From positions 1 to 8,284 of the forward strand of contig CATWBR010000193.1 in the NCBI GenBank assembly GCA_958349075.1: 8,284 nt of DNA. Reading direction: 5' to 3'. How positions within the stretch are numbered: position 1 is the first letter of the stretch; the number at the start of each line of letters is the position of its first letter. Shown here one piece after another: positions 1 to 5,670 of this stretch. The notes beneath the pieces are model-generated. The model was not told the origin of the DNA, ran no database searches, and saw only the letters and a list, made by a program, of their open reading frames with translations. Position numbers and translations under genes: made by a program. This stretch comes from an uncultured Clostridium sp. (GTDB lineage: Bacteria > Bacillota > Clostridia > Lachnospirales > Lachnospiraceae).

Positions 1-170
1 AAGCACCGGCGGACTCCAATGTCCCCTGCGCAATTGATTCTGCCTACTTCCCCCGGGCAGTAGATCGACGGGACTGAAGACTCCGCGAAGGTTGTCGGCC
101 CGGTCCCTGGCCTGCGGCCTGCTGGTTTCCTTATTCTCAAGTGGGGAGGGACACTTGTCGCTGCCACTAC
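1..170 (-). repeat. Structured element X', partial inverted copy of X
   Basis: The reverse complement of this stretch aligns with 621-796 on the plus strand. The best block is 1-53 against 744-796, with about 49 of 53 positions identical by eye. More gapped similarity runs on through the CTTCMGTCCC region (near 72-89) to the GTGGCMGCGACA end (near 155-170). The copy is cut by the window edge at position 1, so its other half is unseen. It contains GGCC-rich palindromes near 104-120. No reading frame of note crosses it. It looks like a non-coding, RNA-like or MITE-like element. The class is unknown. Confidence 0.7.
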
Positions 171-210
171 GTGTTTCCAAGAATAAAAAGTCTTCCCCGG
201 AAAACTCTCT

Positions 211-294
211 CGCCGGAGCGCGGTTGCTTTAGCGGCCATACTACCTTGGCGTACAGTGCGATCCTACCCGGAGGGCTTTTTATATCAGAGCCCT
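211..294. repeat. Diverged unit (C) of an interspersed palindromic repeat
   Basis: This unit shares the core GTTGCTTTAGCG, then a CAT, then CAGTGCGATCC followed by CGGAG, with the two closer copies at 338-463 and 7050-7174. Its terminal hairpin is different: AGGGCT (272-277) pairs with AGCCCT (289-294). It lies just upstream of, and in the same orientation as, copy A, so the two form a loose tandem. It is non-coding. It is the weakest of the three copies, recognised from the conserved central block and its position. Confidence 0.6.
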
Positions 295-337
295 TTCCTC
301 GTATGTTAGATTATTAGCAGTTCCTATGATATAAGGA

Positions 338-463
338 AGAATCCCGCAAGCGGGATTCTCCGCCTGCGGCGGGTCACTTTAGCGACATCATTCCTTACCG
401 CCACAGTGCGATTCACGCGGAGCATTTTAATTTCATAGGACGAACTTTCCTATGAAATTAAAA
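338..463. repeat. Interspersed palindromic repeat, copy A
   Basis: The unit begins with a 10-bp hairpin (AGAATCCCGC at 338-347, GCGGGATTCT at 350-359). A GC-rich core follows, in which CTGCGGCGG nearly pairs with CCGCCACAG. It ends with a 16-bp AT-rich hairpin (arms 425-440 and 448-463, loop 441-447). About 110 of 125 positions match copy B at 7050-7174 by eye, and most differences fall in loops or keep pairing. It carries no coding sequence. Known analogues in form are REP/BIME-type repeats and structured RNAs. The family itself is not recognised. Confidence 0.85.
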
Positions 464-486
464 ATCTTCCTCCAATCGGAGGAAGA
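455..486 (-). terminator. Probable rho-independent terminator, minus strand
   Basis: CTTCCTCC (466-473) and GGAGGAAG (478-485) form an 8-bp stem, 9 bp with the flanking T/A pair, around a 4-nt loop. Read on the minus strand it is followed by ATTTTTAATTT. It would stop minus-strand transcription coming from the DUF4349 gene through element X. There is no T tract on the plus-strand side. Confidence 0.6.
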
Positions 487-620
487 GAAAAGTCAAATAT
501 CAGCAATAGAAAATCATCAAATCTTAAATCAGAAAAATATCTTAAAACCATCCTGAAACCATTGGTATTCCAACATTCTTAATCCTCTCAGCTCCAATTT
601 AATCTTCAAATTCAGATGCA
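487..620. other. AT-rich intergenic stretch, no gene seen
   Basis: This AT-rich spacer lies between the terminator and element X. The only frame noted is a minus-strand 15-codon ATG-to-TGA frame (about 532-579) with a weak purine stretch before it, which is not enough to call a gene. No repeat, promoter or RNA gene was recognised. Confidence 0.4.
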
Positions 621-980
621 GGTGGTGGCCGCGACAGGGTCCTCCCCATTTAAGGTTAGAGACAATCAGCGCCCGGAACGGACCATGTCCGGTGCCGGAA
701 AAATCTTCGCCTGAATCTTCCGTCCCCGGCGATAACCTGACCTGGGGAAGTAGGCGGAATCAACTGCGTAGGGGACATGGGAGTCCGCCGGTGCTTAGCG
801 AGGTCCCTCACGAGCTTAGCATTCCGATGCGCACTCCAAAGAGTGCAAACGATCCCCGCAGCAATTCATTCCGGCCGGATTCCCCCTCACGACAACCTCC
901 AATAGGGGACGGAAGACTCAGACAGCCTCCCTCACCACACCGGACATGGTCCGTTCCGGACGCGTCCTCCCAACCTCTGT
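621..980. repeat. Structured element X, full-looking copy
   Basis: Positions 621-796 are homologous to the inverted copy at 1-170. The rest, to near 980, is taken as the same element because the foldback at 673-959 encloses it. Features include a GCACTC/GAGTGC hairpin with a CAAA loop (about 830-845) and two GCTTAGC motifs flanking GAGGTCCCTCACGA. It ends a few bases from the stop codon of the DUF4349 gene, so that gene's transcript would read straight into it. A plus-strand frame of 195 codons runs through it but looks like chance coding. The element class (self-splicing intron remnant, ncRNA or MITE) is not identified. The right boundary is approximate. Confidence 0.65.
673..959. repeat. 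Long foldback within element X
   Basis: Positions 673-694 are a perfect 22-bp inverted match to 938-959. A second pair further in, 711-727 with 905-921, matches at 16 of 17 positions. Together they would close a long arm around about 180 nt of interior sequence on either strand. Each 22-bp arm also holds a short internal hairpin (CGGAC-CAT-GTCCG). No target-site duplication is visible at the ends, so RNA structure is at least as likely as transposon termini. Confidence 0.75.
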
Positions 981-987
981 TAAATCC

Positions 988-1980
988 TTATTTCTTCCGT
1001 TTTAAAAATCCCTTCTTACTCTTTTCCCCTTCTTCATCAGGGTCCTTCTCTTTTCTTCCCGCACATTTTTTTACCGTCATCCAGATAACAAAGAGCACAG
1101 CCAGGCAGAGCACGATAGCCGGACTGGTGGAAATCAGCCATACCAGGAGATCGGTGAGGGCGTTCCCCACGCTCTCTAAGTTTTCCAGGAAACCTCTCCT
1201 AATCCTCTGGCCTACCGTCTCCTCCTTTGTCGGTGTAAATAAGCTGACCTCATCGATATACAGGTTTACGGTACTGTAGGAAACCTGGTTTGCCATAAGG
1301 CGAAGCTGGGACTCATAGGATTCCAACTGGTAACGTATCTCGGAAAGTCTGGATTCCAGTGTGATGATGGCCTCCGTAGTATCTGCTTTCTCAAGAAGCT
1401 CCCACAGGCGTTCCTGTTCCACTTCCAGTGTCTTTTTCCTGCTCTCTACGTCGGCATAGCTCAATGTGACGTCTTCCACCGCTTCCTGCTTCCCCGTCAC
1501 ATTTCCATTCTCCTCCACCTCGGTGATAAAGGCCGGGAGCTGATCCGCCGGAATGCGCGCCGTAATCTGTGCGCTTCTCTGGTTCCGATCGTTTCCATAA
1601 CGGATGCTGCTGCCCGAAATATTGGAATTTTCTATGTATCCGCCCAGTTCCGTCACTTTCTTAGTAATACTGTCCATCAGTGTATCAAACTGAGTTGTTT
1701 CAAGGCTCATGGAAACGGTGCGTATCAATTTTCTCTGTGTGTCCACAGGCTGAATCCCTCCGGATGAGGTGACCGTGTCTGCCTCTTCCGATGAATCAGA
1801 CCTGTATTCATCATTCATCACCTGGGCCGCCTCAGTTGCCTGCGGTTCATCGTTATACAGCTTAGCCTCCTGTGCGATTCCGGCAGCGCTTGTTTTCGAA
1901 CTCGAACTGCCGCACGCCGTGAGCATAAGGCCAATACCGAGAAGCAAAAGCATGCTCCGTATTCTGTTCCTGTTTTTCAT
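988..1980 (-). CDS. DUF4349 domain lipoprotein
   Basis: This is a 330-residue predicted lipoprotein. Residues 1-23 form a lipoprotein signal (Lys/Arg start, Leu-rich core, lipobox LTAC with Cys23), followed by a Ser/Ala/Glu-rich linker to about residue 80. Residues 82-245 match the DUF4349 pattern: RKLIRTVSMSLET at the start, ARIPADQLPAF and YADVESRKKTLEVEQERL in the middle, then a long heptad-rich stretch (about 178-232) likely to be coiled coil, then VNLYIDEV. One membrane helix lies at about 277-302, before a charged Lys/Glu-rich tail that should be cytoplasmic. The domain's biochemical role is not established; an envelope role is inferred from topology alone. The start is supported by GGGAGGAG 5-6 nt before the ATG. 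The gene lies 162 bp downstream of the acetyltransferase with no clear promoter between them, so co-transcription is possible. Structured element X follows its stop directly. Confidence 0.9.
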   Translation of the reverse strand: MKNRNRIRSMLLLLGIGLMLTACGSSSSKTSAAGIAQEAKLYNDEPQATEAAQVMNDEYRSDSSEEADTVTSSGGIQPVDTQRKLIRTVSMSLETTQFDTLMDSITKKVTELGGYIENSNISGSSIRYGNDRNQRSAQITARIPADQLPAFITEVEENGNVTGKQEAVEDVTLSYADVESRKKTLEVEQERLWELLEKADTTEAIITLESRLSEIRYQLESYESQLRLMANQVSYSTVNLYIDEVSLFTPTKEETVGQRIRRGFLENLESVGNALTDLLVWLISTSPAIVLCLAVLFVIWMTVKKCAGRKEKDPDEEGEKSKKGFLKRKK

Positions 1981-2004
1981 AATATCTCCTCCCTTTTTCT
2001 GTAA

Positions 2005-2068
2005 CAGCTCCTCCCCGGGCCAGTTGCTTCCCGCGCCAGCTCCTCCCCGCGCCAGTTGTTCCCTGCGC
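2005..2068. repeat. Four tandem 16-bp repeats upstream of the DUF4349 gene
   Basis: Four contiguous units are visible: CAGCTCCTCCCCGGGC, CAGTTGCTTCCCGCGC, CAGCTCCTCCCCGCGC and CAGTTGTTCCCTGCGC. Units 1 and 3 resemble each other, as do 2 and 4, so the array is also two 32-bp repeats. Exact copies of CTGTAACAG bracket it at 1999-2007 and 2078-2086. It ends about 24 bp before the DUF4349 start codon, within the presumed leader. On the minus strand, units 1 and 3 contain GGGGAGGAG, a ribosome-site-like sequence. Confidence 0.85.
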
Positions 2069-2142
2069 CGTTTTTACCTGTAACAGATTCCGGTTATCAC
2101 TGTCTCCGGCTGCCACGGCTCACGGCTGCTTTCCCGGAGCAG

Positions 2143-2781
2143 TTATCCCTCGTTCAGGTACTCCTGCAGCAAGTCAATCAGTCTGCCAATATGGATTCCA
2201 TCCACAAAGGAATGGTGGGCCTGGACGGAAAACGGCAGGATTATTCTCCCCTCCCGTTCAAAATATTTTCCCCAGTCAAACAGGGGAGTCGCATTATCTT
2301 TTTTCCCTGAATTTGTGTGGGAAATATGCGTATAAGATACCCAGGGGAACGGTGAAAACTGGAATACGTCGTTGCCCAGCGGGCCTGTAAAATATTCTTT
2401 CTGTCCCTCGGCGGCCTCCGATGCCGTTCGCACGTACTCTTCCATCGTATCCTGCATCGGCACATTGACTACCTTAAACAGCTCCGTCTCCCGGTTAAGC
2501 CACGTAAAAGCGGTATTGATGCGGTCGTAGAGAACCACTCTGCCGTCCACAAACCGGTATCTGAATTCTTCTATTTCATTGGCGCACCTGGAAACCGCAT
2601 ACACAAGCGCCAGGGTAAGCGAATAATTGTTTTCCCTCACCTTCCGCAGAAAATCTGTGATATCCAGTTCGAGTGTCACACAGAATGCCGGTTCCACGCT
2701 GTTTCTGAATACCTGACAGTGCATTGCACGTTTCCAGTTCCTTTCATCAATGATTTGATAACCACCATTTGACATACTCAT
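2143..2781 (-). CDS. CatA-like (chloramphenicol acetyltransferase family) O-acetyltransferase
   Basis: This 212-residue protein has the length of the classical type-A CAT family, whose members move acetyl from acetyl-CoA to a hydroxyl on chloramphenicol or other acceptors as cytoplasmic trimers. The family signature is present near the C-terminus: QAHHSFVDGIH, with the catalytic-type His at about 190 and the structural Asp at about 194. PWVSYTHIS at about 146-154 supplies the Ser expected near position 148. An early IDERNWKRAMHCQVF segment also fits the family. The usual Cys before the Asp is Val here. The second residue pair offers another ATG at 2775; AAGGAG lies 3 nt before the first ATG and 9 nt before the second, so the shorter start may be the real one. 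The start overlaps the end of the interrupted gene upstream by 35 bp. Family membership is firm, but drug resistance is only a possibility because many chromosomal homologues have unknown acceptors. Confidence 0.9.
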   Translation of the reverse strand: MSMSNGGYQIIDERNWKRAMHCQVFRNSVEPAFCVTLELDITDFLRKVRENNYSLTLALVYAVSRCANEIEEFRYRFVDGRVVLYDRINTAFTWLNRETELFKVVNVPMQDTMEEYVRTASEAAEGQKEYFTGPLGNDVFQFSPFPWVSYTHISHTNSGKKDNATPLFDWGKYFEREGRIILPFSVQAHHSFVDGIHIGRLIDLLQEYLNEG

Positions 2782-3438
2782 CTTCTCCTTTCGGGTTGTT
2801 GTATTCCGTTAGCGCCCGGCTCAGCGGAAATGCCTCCATAAAATCATCCGCCATTTTCTCATTTTTGCTGATAATTATGGTGCAGGAGCTGTCCCACGCC
2901 GTCACTTCCACCTCTGCCAGGGGATGCTGTAGGGTAACCGGGTTCTTCCAGAAGCCGGGATATCCGTCGGCATATGGCAGGGGATATTTGAGCTTACTGT
3001 TCGCGGGTAGTATCCCGCGAGGTGTTTTCGGGCGCTTTTACACGAAAATCCCGAGTTGCACGGCGCGAAACGGCGTTTTTGCCGTTTCTGTGCATCGCGA
3101 TGCGGGTTATTGTTCGCAGCACTGCCGCTTTCTGGCAAGGATGTGAACAGTAACTATTTGAGAACTTCATCCAGGCCGATCGTTCTCTTAAAACCCGACA
3201 GCACGGCCCATACCCACTGCAACTGCCTGTTTTTCATAACAAAACCGATCAGCTCCTCTCCTGTCATCCAGCAGTAATGCCTTCCGGATATCACTCCGCA
3301 TTTTTCATCAGGCAGTGGGAGTGTTTCATAATCCGTAATCAGCCAGTTGTACTCCCCCGGAGCGCCGTCCAGAGCCTGGAAGACGTCCGCCATGTTAGTG
3401 TACCAGCTTTCACCCTTTTTAAGAATAGCATCCTTCAT
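2747..3438 (-). pseudogene. Uncharacterised gene interrupted by a small insertion element
   Basis: The 5' part (3438-3163) encodes residues up to ...GLDEVLK, and then the frame hits TAG. Two bases of that stop come from the repeated target and one from the inserted element. After the element the frame resumes as YPLPYADGYPGFWKNP and runs to SNH and TGA at 2747. Removing the 162-bp element and one 8-bp target copy leaves 522 bp, exactly 174 codons, with no internal stop, so the ancestral protein had 173 residues. It is rich in Trp, Tyr and acidic residues and lacks a signal peptide or membrane segment. No family is confidently recognised; a small DUF-type cytoplasmic protein is likely. It starts 10 bp after the YdbC-like gene with a modest AGAGG site, and its end overlaps the acetyltransferase start by 35 bp, so the intact gene sat inside an operon. 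The 94-residue truncated product may still be made; function is probably lost. Confidence 0.88.
2993..3154. mobile_element. 162-bp MITE-like insertion with 8-bp target duplication
   Basis: The element is bracketed by TATTTGAG at 2985-2992 and 3155-3162. Its ends are CTTACTGTTCGC at 2993-3004 and, as reverse complement, GTTACTGTTCAC at 3143-3154, matching at 10 of 12. It is too short for a transposase and holds several hairpins: TCGCGGG/CCCGCGA (3001-3007 with 3014-3020), AAACGGC/GCCGTTT near 3069-3088, and the palindrome GCATCGCGATGC near 3092-3103. An 8-bp duplication fits several transposase families, and the mobilising one cannot be named from this sequence. A related copy lies at 4900-5037. 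Confidence 0.88.
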
Positions 3439-3448
3439 GAGCCGCCTC

Positions 3449-3667
3449 TTACAAGTCCATCCCGTTCAAAAGTTCTTTTAGCGCCTTGAGTTCCCCGATT
3501 GTCAGTGTGACTCCCTTTCCCATCTTCTCATGGTTTTCCGACCACGCCCTGATATCGTAGACCGGTTCCCTGCTGTTCCAGCTTATCAGGTTCAATTCCT
3601 TTGTCCACCCGTTATTGGGCTTGCAAAGATTACCGCATTCCTTATATCTTTCGTACTTGAGTTCCAT
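3449..3667 (-). CDS. YdbC-like PC4/p15 coactivator-family protein
   Basis: This 72-residue cytoplasmic protein matches the bacterial YdbC branch of the PC4/p15 family. The hallmark GWTKELNLISWNSREPVYDI at about 20-39 is followed by RAWSENHEKMGKGVTLT and a C-terminal helix LKALKELL. Family members bind single-stranded DNA as dimers through a beta-sheet surface and are linked to transcription or DNA maintenance; the exact role in Clostridia is not established. The length is typical. GGAGGA lies about 10 nt before the ATG. It is the first gene of the minus-strand cluster, 10 bp before the interrupted gene, and reads from a plausible sigma-A promoter at 3706-3734, divergent from the WYL regulator. 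Confidence 0.9.
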   Translation of the reverse strand: MELKYERYKECGNLCKPNNGWTKELNLISWNSREPVYDIRAWSENHEKMGKGVTLTIGELKALKELLNGMDL

Positions 3668-3705
3668 TTTTCCTTCCTCCGGATACTTGTCTGATATTTA
3701 GTAAA

Positions 3706-3734
3706 ATTTTAACATGTGGGATATCCTTTTACAA
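3706..3734 (-). promoter_or_regulatory. Candidate sigma-A promoter for the minus-strand cluster
   Basis: On the minus strand, TTGTAA (3734-3729) is separated by 17 nt from TAAAAT (3711-3706), about 40 bp before the YdbC-like start. The -10 box is a 5/6 match and the -35 box a 4/6 match to consensus. No operator is evident. Confidence 0.5.
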
Positions 3735-3832
3735 CGGACTTAATAGAAACGTCAGAAAAATACAGGCTTTGGAAAGAATTAGCAGTGTCATACTATTTCA
3801 GGCTTTCAGGGAAGAGAATCCGTGGGAACGGT

Positions 3833-3861
3833 TTGACTTTTCCCTCCCTTTATAGCACAAT
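3833..3861 (+). promoter_or_regulatory. Candidate sigma-A promoter for the WYL regulator
   Basis: TTGACT (3833-3838) is followed after 17 nt by CACAAT (3856-3861), about 40 bp before the TTG start. The -35 box is a 5/6 match and the -10 box 4/6. A pyrimidine-rich spacer lies between them. It is divergent from the promoter at 3706-3734, with about 100 bp between the two -35 boxes, so one regulator could act on both. Confidence 0.45.
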
Positions 3862-3900
3862 AAAACAATATGAAAAATAAAGTAAAAAAGGAGGGATACT

Positions 3901-4815
3901 TTGAAAATAGACCGATTATCGGGCCTGCTTTCCATTCTGGCTAATACGGATCAGATTACGGTGCAGGAACTTGCCGACCGTTTTGAGGTTTCCAGAAGAA
4001 CGATTTTCCGCGATTTGGATGCATTAAGCCGCGCAGGAATACCGATCACCTCCTGCCCCGGACTTGGAGGGGGCGTATCGGTAATAGAGGGCTACAAGTT
4101 AAATAACCAGATACTCTCAGACGGTGACAAGGAAAAGATATTTACCGCCCTGAACGGCCTGAAAAGCCTTGGCAGTGATGACTCCGTCACAAACCTGATT
4201 GCAAAACTCGTGCCTGGAAATGAGACAGATTTCTTTTCCCGGAGCAATTACGTAATCGACTTTTCCTCCTGGTTCAGTGACAGTATCACGCACGAAAAAG
4301 CGCTGAAATTACACCGGGCGATCTGCGATAACCGCTGTGTGAGCTTAGAATATATCTCCCAAAGGTCACGTTCCGTGAGAACCGTTGAACCATGCAAGCT
4401 GGTTTTTAAGCAGTCCCACTGGTATCTTTACGCGTTCTGTCGGGAAAAAGAAGAATTCCGCCTGTTCAAACTGAGCCGGATTGTACGGTTTGACATACTG
4501 GAACAGCAGTTCAAGCCCCGGCCTGTAAATAATATCGAATTTGCCTCTTATTACGGAAAAGAACTCTTTTCGGCCCATGAGCAGAACGGCTTTGAAGAAG
4601 TCGTGCTGGAATATGACCGGGAGGACGCATTCGAACTCACTGATAAAGTGGACGCCTCTTTTTTTAAGGGGAATGGAGACGGCGGATCCTGCTGCGAAAT
4701 CCGTTTTTACACTTCAGACCTTCACCGGACGGCAGTTTTTATCCTGGGATTTGTACACAAGGTCAGGGTCGTCTCACCTCCTGAATTGATCGAGGAAATT
4801 AGGCGGCTCATCTAA
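3901..4815 (+). CDS. HTH/WYL-domain transcriptional regulator (YafY-like)
   Basis: This 304-residue DNA-binding regulator starts with an HTH_11-type helix-turn-helix at about 3-55 (ITVQELADRFEVSRRTIFRD is the helix pair). The literal WYL motif is at residues 174-176 in HWYLYAFCREKEEFRLFKLSRI, within a WYL domain at about 135-205, and a WCX-type extension runs to the C-terminus. WYL domains sense small ligands or nucleic acids and usually make these proteins repressors or activators of nearby genes; the ligand here is unknown. The start is TTG at 3901, chosen because AAGGAGGG ends 5 nt before it and no better ATG precedes the HTH. The gene is divergent from the YdbC-like cluster and followed by a strong terminator. 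Likely targets are itself, the divergent cluster or the downstream DJ-1/PfpI gene; this is inference from position. Confidence 0.93.
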   Translation: MKIDRLSGLLSILANTDQITVQELADRFEVSRRTIFRDLDALSRAGIPITSCPGLGGGVSVIEGYKLNNQILSDGDKEKIFTALNGLKSLGSDDSVTNLIAKLVPGNETDFFSRSNYVIDFSSWFSDSITHEKALKLHRAICDNRCVSLEYISQRSRSVRTVEPCKLVFKQSHWYLYAFCREKEEFRLFKLSRIVRFDILEQQFKPRPVNNIEFASYYGKELFSAHEQNGFEEVVLEYDREDAFELTDKVDASFFKGNGDGGSCCEIRFYTSDLHRTAVFILGFVHKVRVVSPPELIEEIRRLI

Positions 4816-4830
4816 ATAAAATTTTTGAAC

Positions 4831-4864
4831 AAAAAGGTGACATACTGATGTCACCTTTTTTGTT
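4831..4864 (+). terminator. Rho-independent terminator after the WYL regulator
   Basis: AAAAAGGTGACA (4831-4842) pairs with TGTCACCTTTTT (4849-4860) to give a 12-bp stem, 13 bp with the flanking T/A pair, ending in a T tract that continues to 4861. It starts 15 bp after the stop codon. The A tract on the other side would also allow minus-strand termination. It separates the regulator from the DJ-1/PfpI gene. Confidence 0.9.
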
Positions 4865-4899
4865 ATACAATAAGACAGTCTTGCAAAAGCAGGAAAATC

Positions 4900-5037
4900 G
4901 TTACTGCTTAGCCCCGCTAAACTTCCACTGAAAACAGCGGACTGCGAACAGCAGCTTGCTTCGCTCCGTGCAACCCTGGATTTTCGTTCGGGATGCACAC
5001 GAAAAAACCTAGCGGCACATTACATGCGGACAGTAAC
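4900..5037. mobile_element. Diverged second copy of the MITE-like element
   Basis: The ends GTTACTG (4900-4906) and CAGTAAC (5031-5037) are exact inverted repeats and match the ends of the 2993-3154 element. The plus strand aligns with the reverse complement of that element over its right half: CCGTGCAAC, GGATTTTCGT, CGAAAA, ACCT, GCGG and ACAGTAA occur in the same order. The left half also shares CTGCGAACA. No convincing target duplication remains (GGAAAATC against GGTACTAC), so this is an older insertion. It occupies most of the space upstream of the DJ-1/PfpI gene and ends 43 bp before its start. Confidence 0.65.
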
Positions 5038-5080
5038 GGTACTACACACTGAAAAAAATGAAAAAAGAGGTGGCTTGGAA

Positions 5081-5659
5081 ATGAAAAAAGAAGTATTGGT
5101 ATTTATATTTGACAGCTATGCAGATTGGGAACCAGCTTACATCTGCCCGGAGTTAAATGCCCCCGGGACAGATTATGTGGTCAAAACTCTCGGTCTTGAC
5201 AGTGAGCCGAAGATTTCGATGGGCGGGTTTCGTGTTATTCCCGATTATACGGTAGATAATTTCCCCAAGGATTTCAGCTTTCTTCTTTTAACCGGCGGCC
5301 TTGCCTGGATGGAGCGGAAGAACGACGCCGTCCTGCCCGTTGCCGAATATGCGGTCAGGAACCGTATTCCGGTCGGCGCTATCTGCAACGCTACAAACTT
5401 CATGGCTCAAAACGGATTTTTAGATCACGTCCGGCATACAGGAAATACCCTTGAATTTATGAAGTCACAGGCTCCGCATTACACAGGCGAAAAACTTTAT
5501 CTTGAGAAACAGGCTGTCTCCGATTCCGGCATTATCACGGCCAACGGCTCCGGTGCGCTGGAATTTTCCAGGGAGATACTTCTGTTATTAAAAGCAAAGG
5601 CGGAAAGCGGCGCCCAGGAATGGTATGGGATGCATAAGTATGGATTTTACCAGGATTAA
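5081..5659 (+). CDS. DJ-1/PfpI family (type 1 glutamine amidotransferase-like) protein
   Basis: This 192-residue cytoplasmic protein shows the DJ-1/PfpI fold signature. LVFIFDSYADWEPAY at 6-20 carries the conserved Glu at about 17, FLLLTGG lies at about 67-73, and the nucleophile elbow VGAICNATNFMAQNG has Cys at about 102. HTGN at 119-122 and ITANGSGALEF at about 152-162 are further family blocks. Members include proteases, deglycase-like enzymes and stress proteins, and the actual reaction here cannot be told. The start at 5081 is chosen because AGAGGTGG ends about 10 nt before the ATG; an ATG at 5024 would add 19 residues encoded partly by the MITE end. The gene follows the WYL regulator in the same direction but beyond a terminator, so it needs its own promoter, which was not found. 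It converges on the MATE gene with an 11-bp gap. Confidence 0.9.
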   Translation: MKKEVLVFIFDSYADWEPAYICPELNAPGTDYVVKTLGLDSEPKISMGGFRVIPDYTVDNFPKDFSFLLLTGGLAWMERKNDAVLPVAEYAVRNRIPVGAICNATNFMAQNGFLDHVRHTGNTLEFMKSQAPHYTGEKLYLEKQAVSDSGIITANGSGALEFSREILLLLKAKAESGAQEWYGMHKYGFYQD

Positions 5660-5670
5660 ATCCATCCGCT

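Noticed and set aside
673..959. Group II intron domain V/VI reading of the hairpin near 938-959
   Set aside because: On the minus strand a hairpin followed by GTGTGGTGAGG looked suggestive, but the catalytic triad, tetraloop helix and intron 5' end could not be identified. Left as unclassified.
692..1279. 195-codon plus-strand open frame
   Set aside because: It crosses element X and then runs antisense through the 3' end of the DUF4349 gene. It has no ribosome site and a low-complexity, Pro/Ser-rich translation, so it is a chance frame.
1769..2083. Plus-strand 104-codon frame and the overlapping minus-strand 84-codon frame
   Set aside because: Both are shadows of the DUF4349 5' end and the tandem-repeat leader. 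Neither has a credible ribosome site or domain.
2902..3138. Minus-strand frame spanning the MITE-like element
   Set aside because: It is made of hairpin sequence plus an out-of-frame part of the broken gene, with no family resemblance and no ribosome site.
5024..5659. Longer start for the DJ-1/PfpI gene at 5024
   Set aside because: The extra 19 residues come partly from the MITE end and precede a good ribosome site for the ATG at 5081. The family alignment also begins at the later Met.
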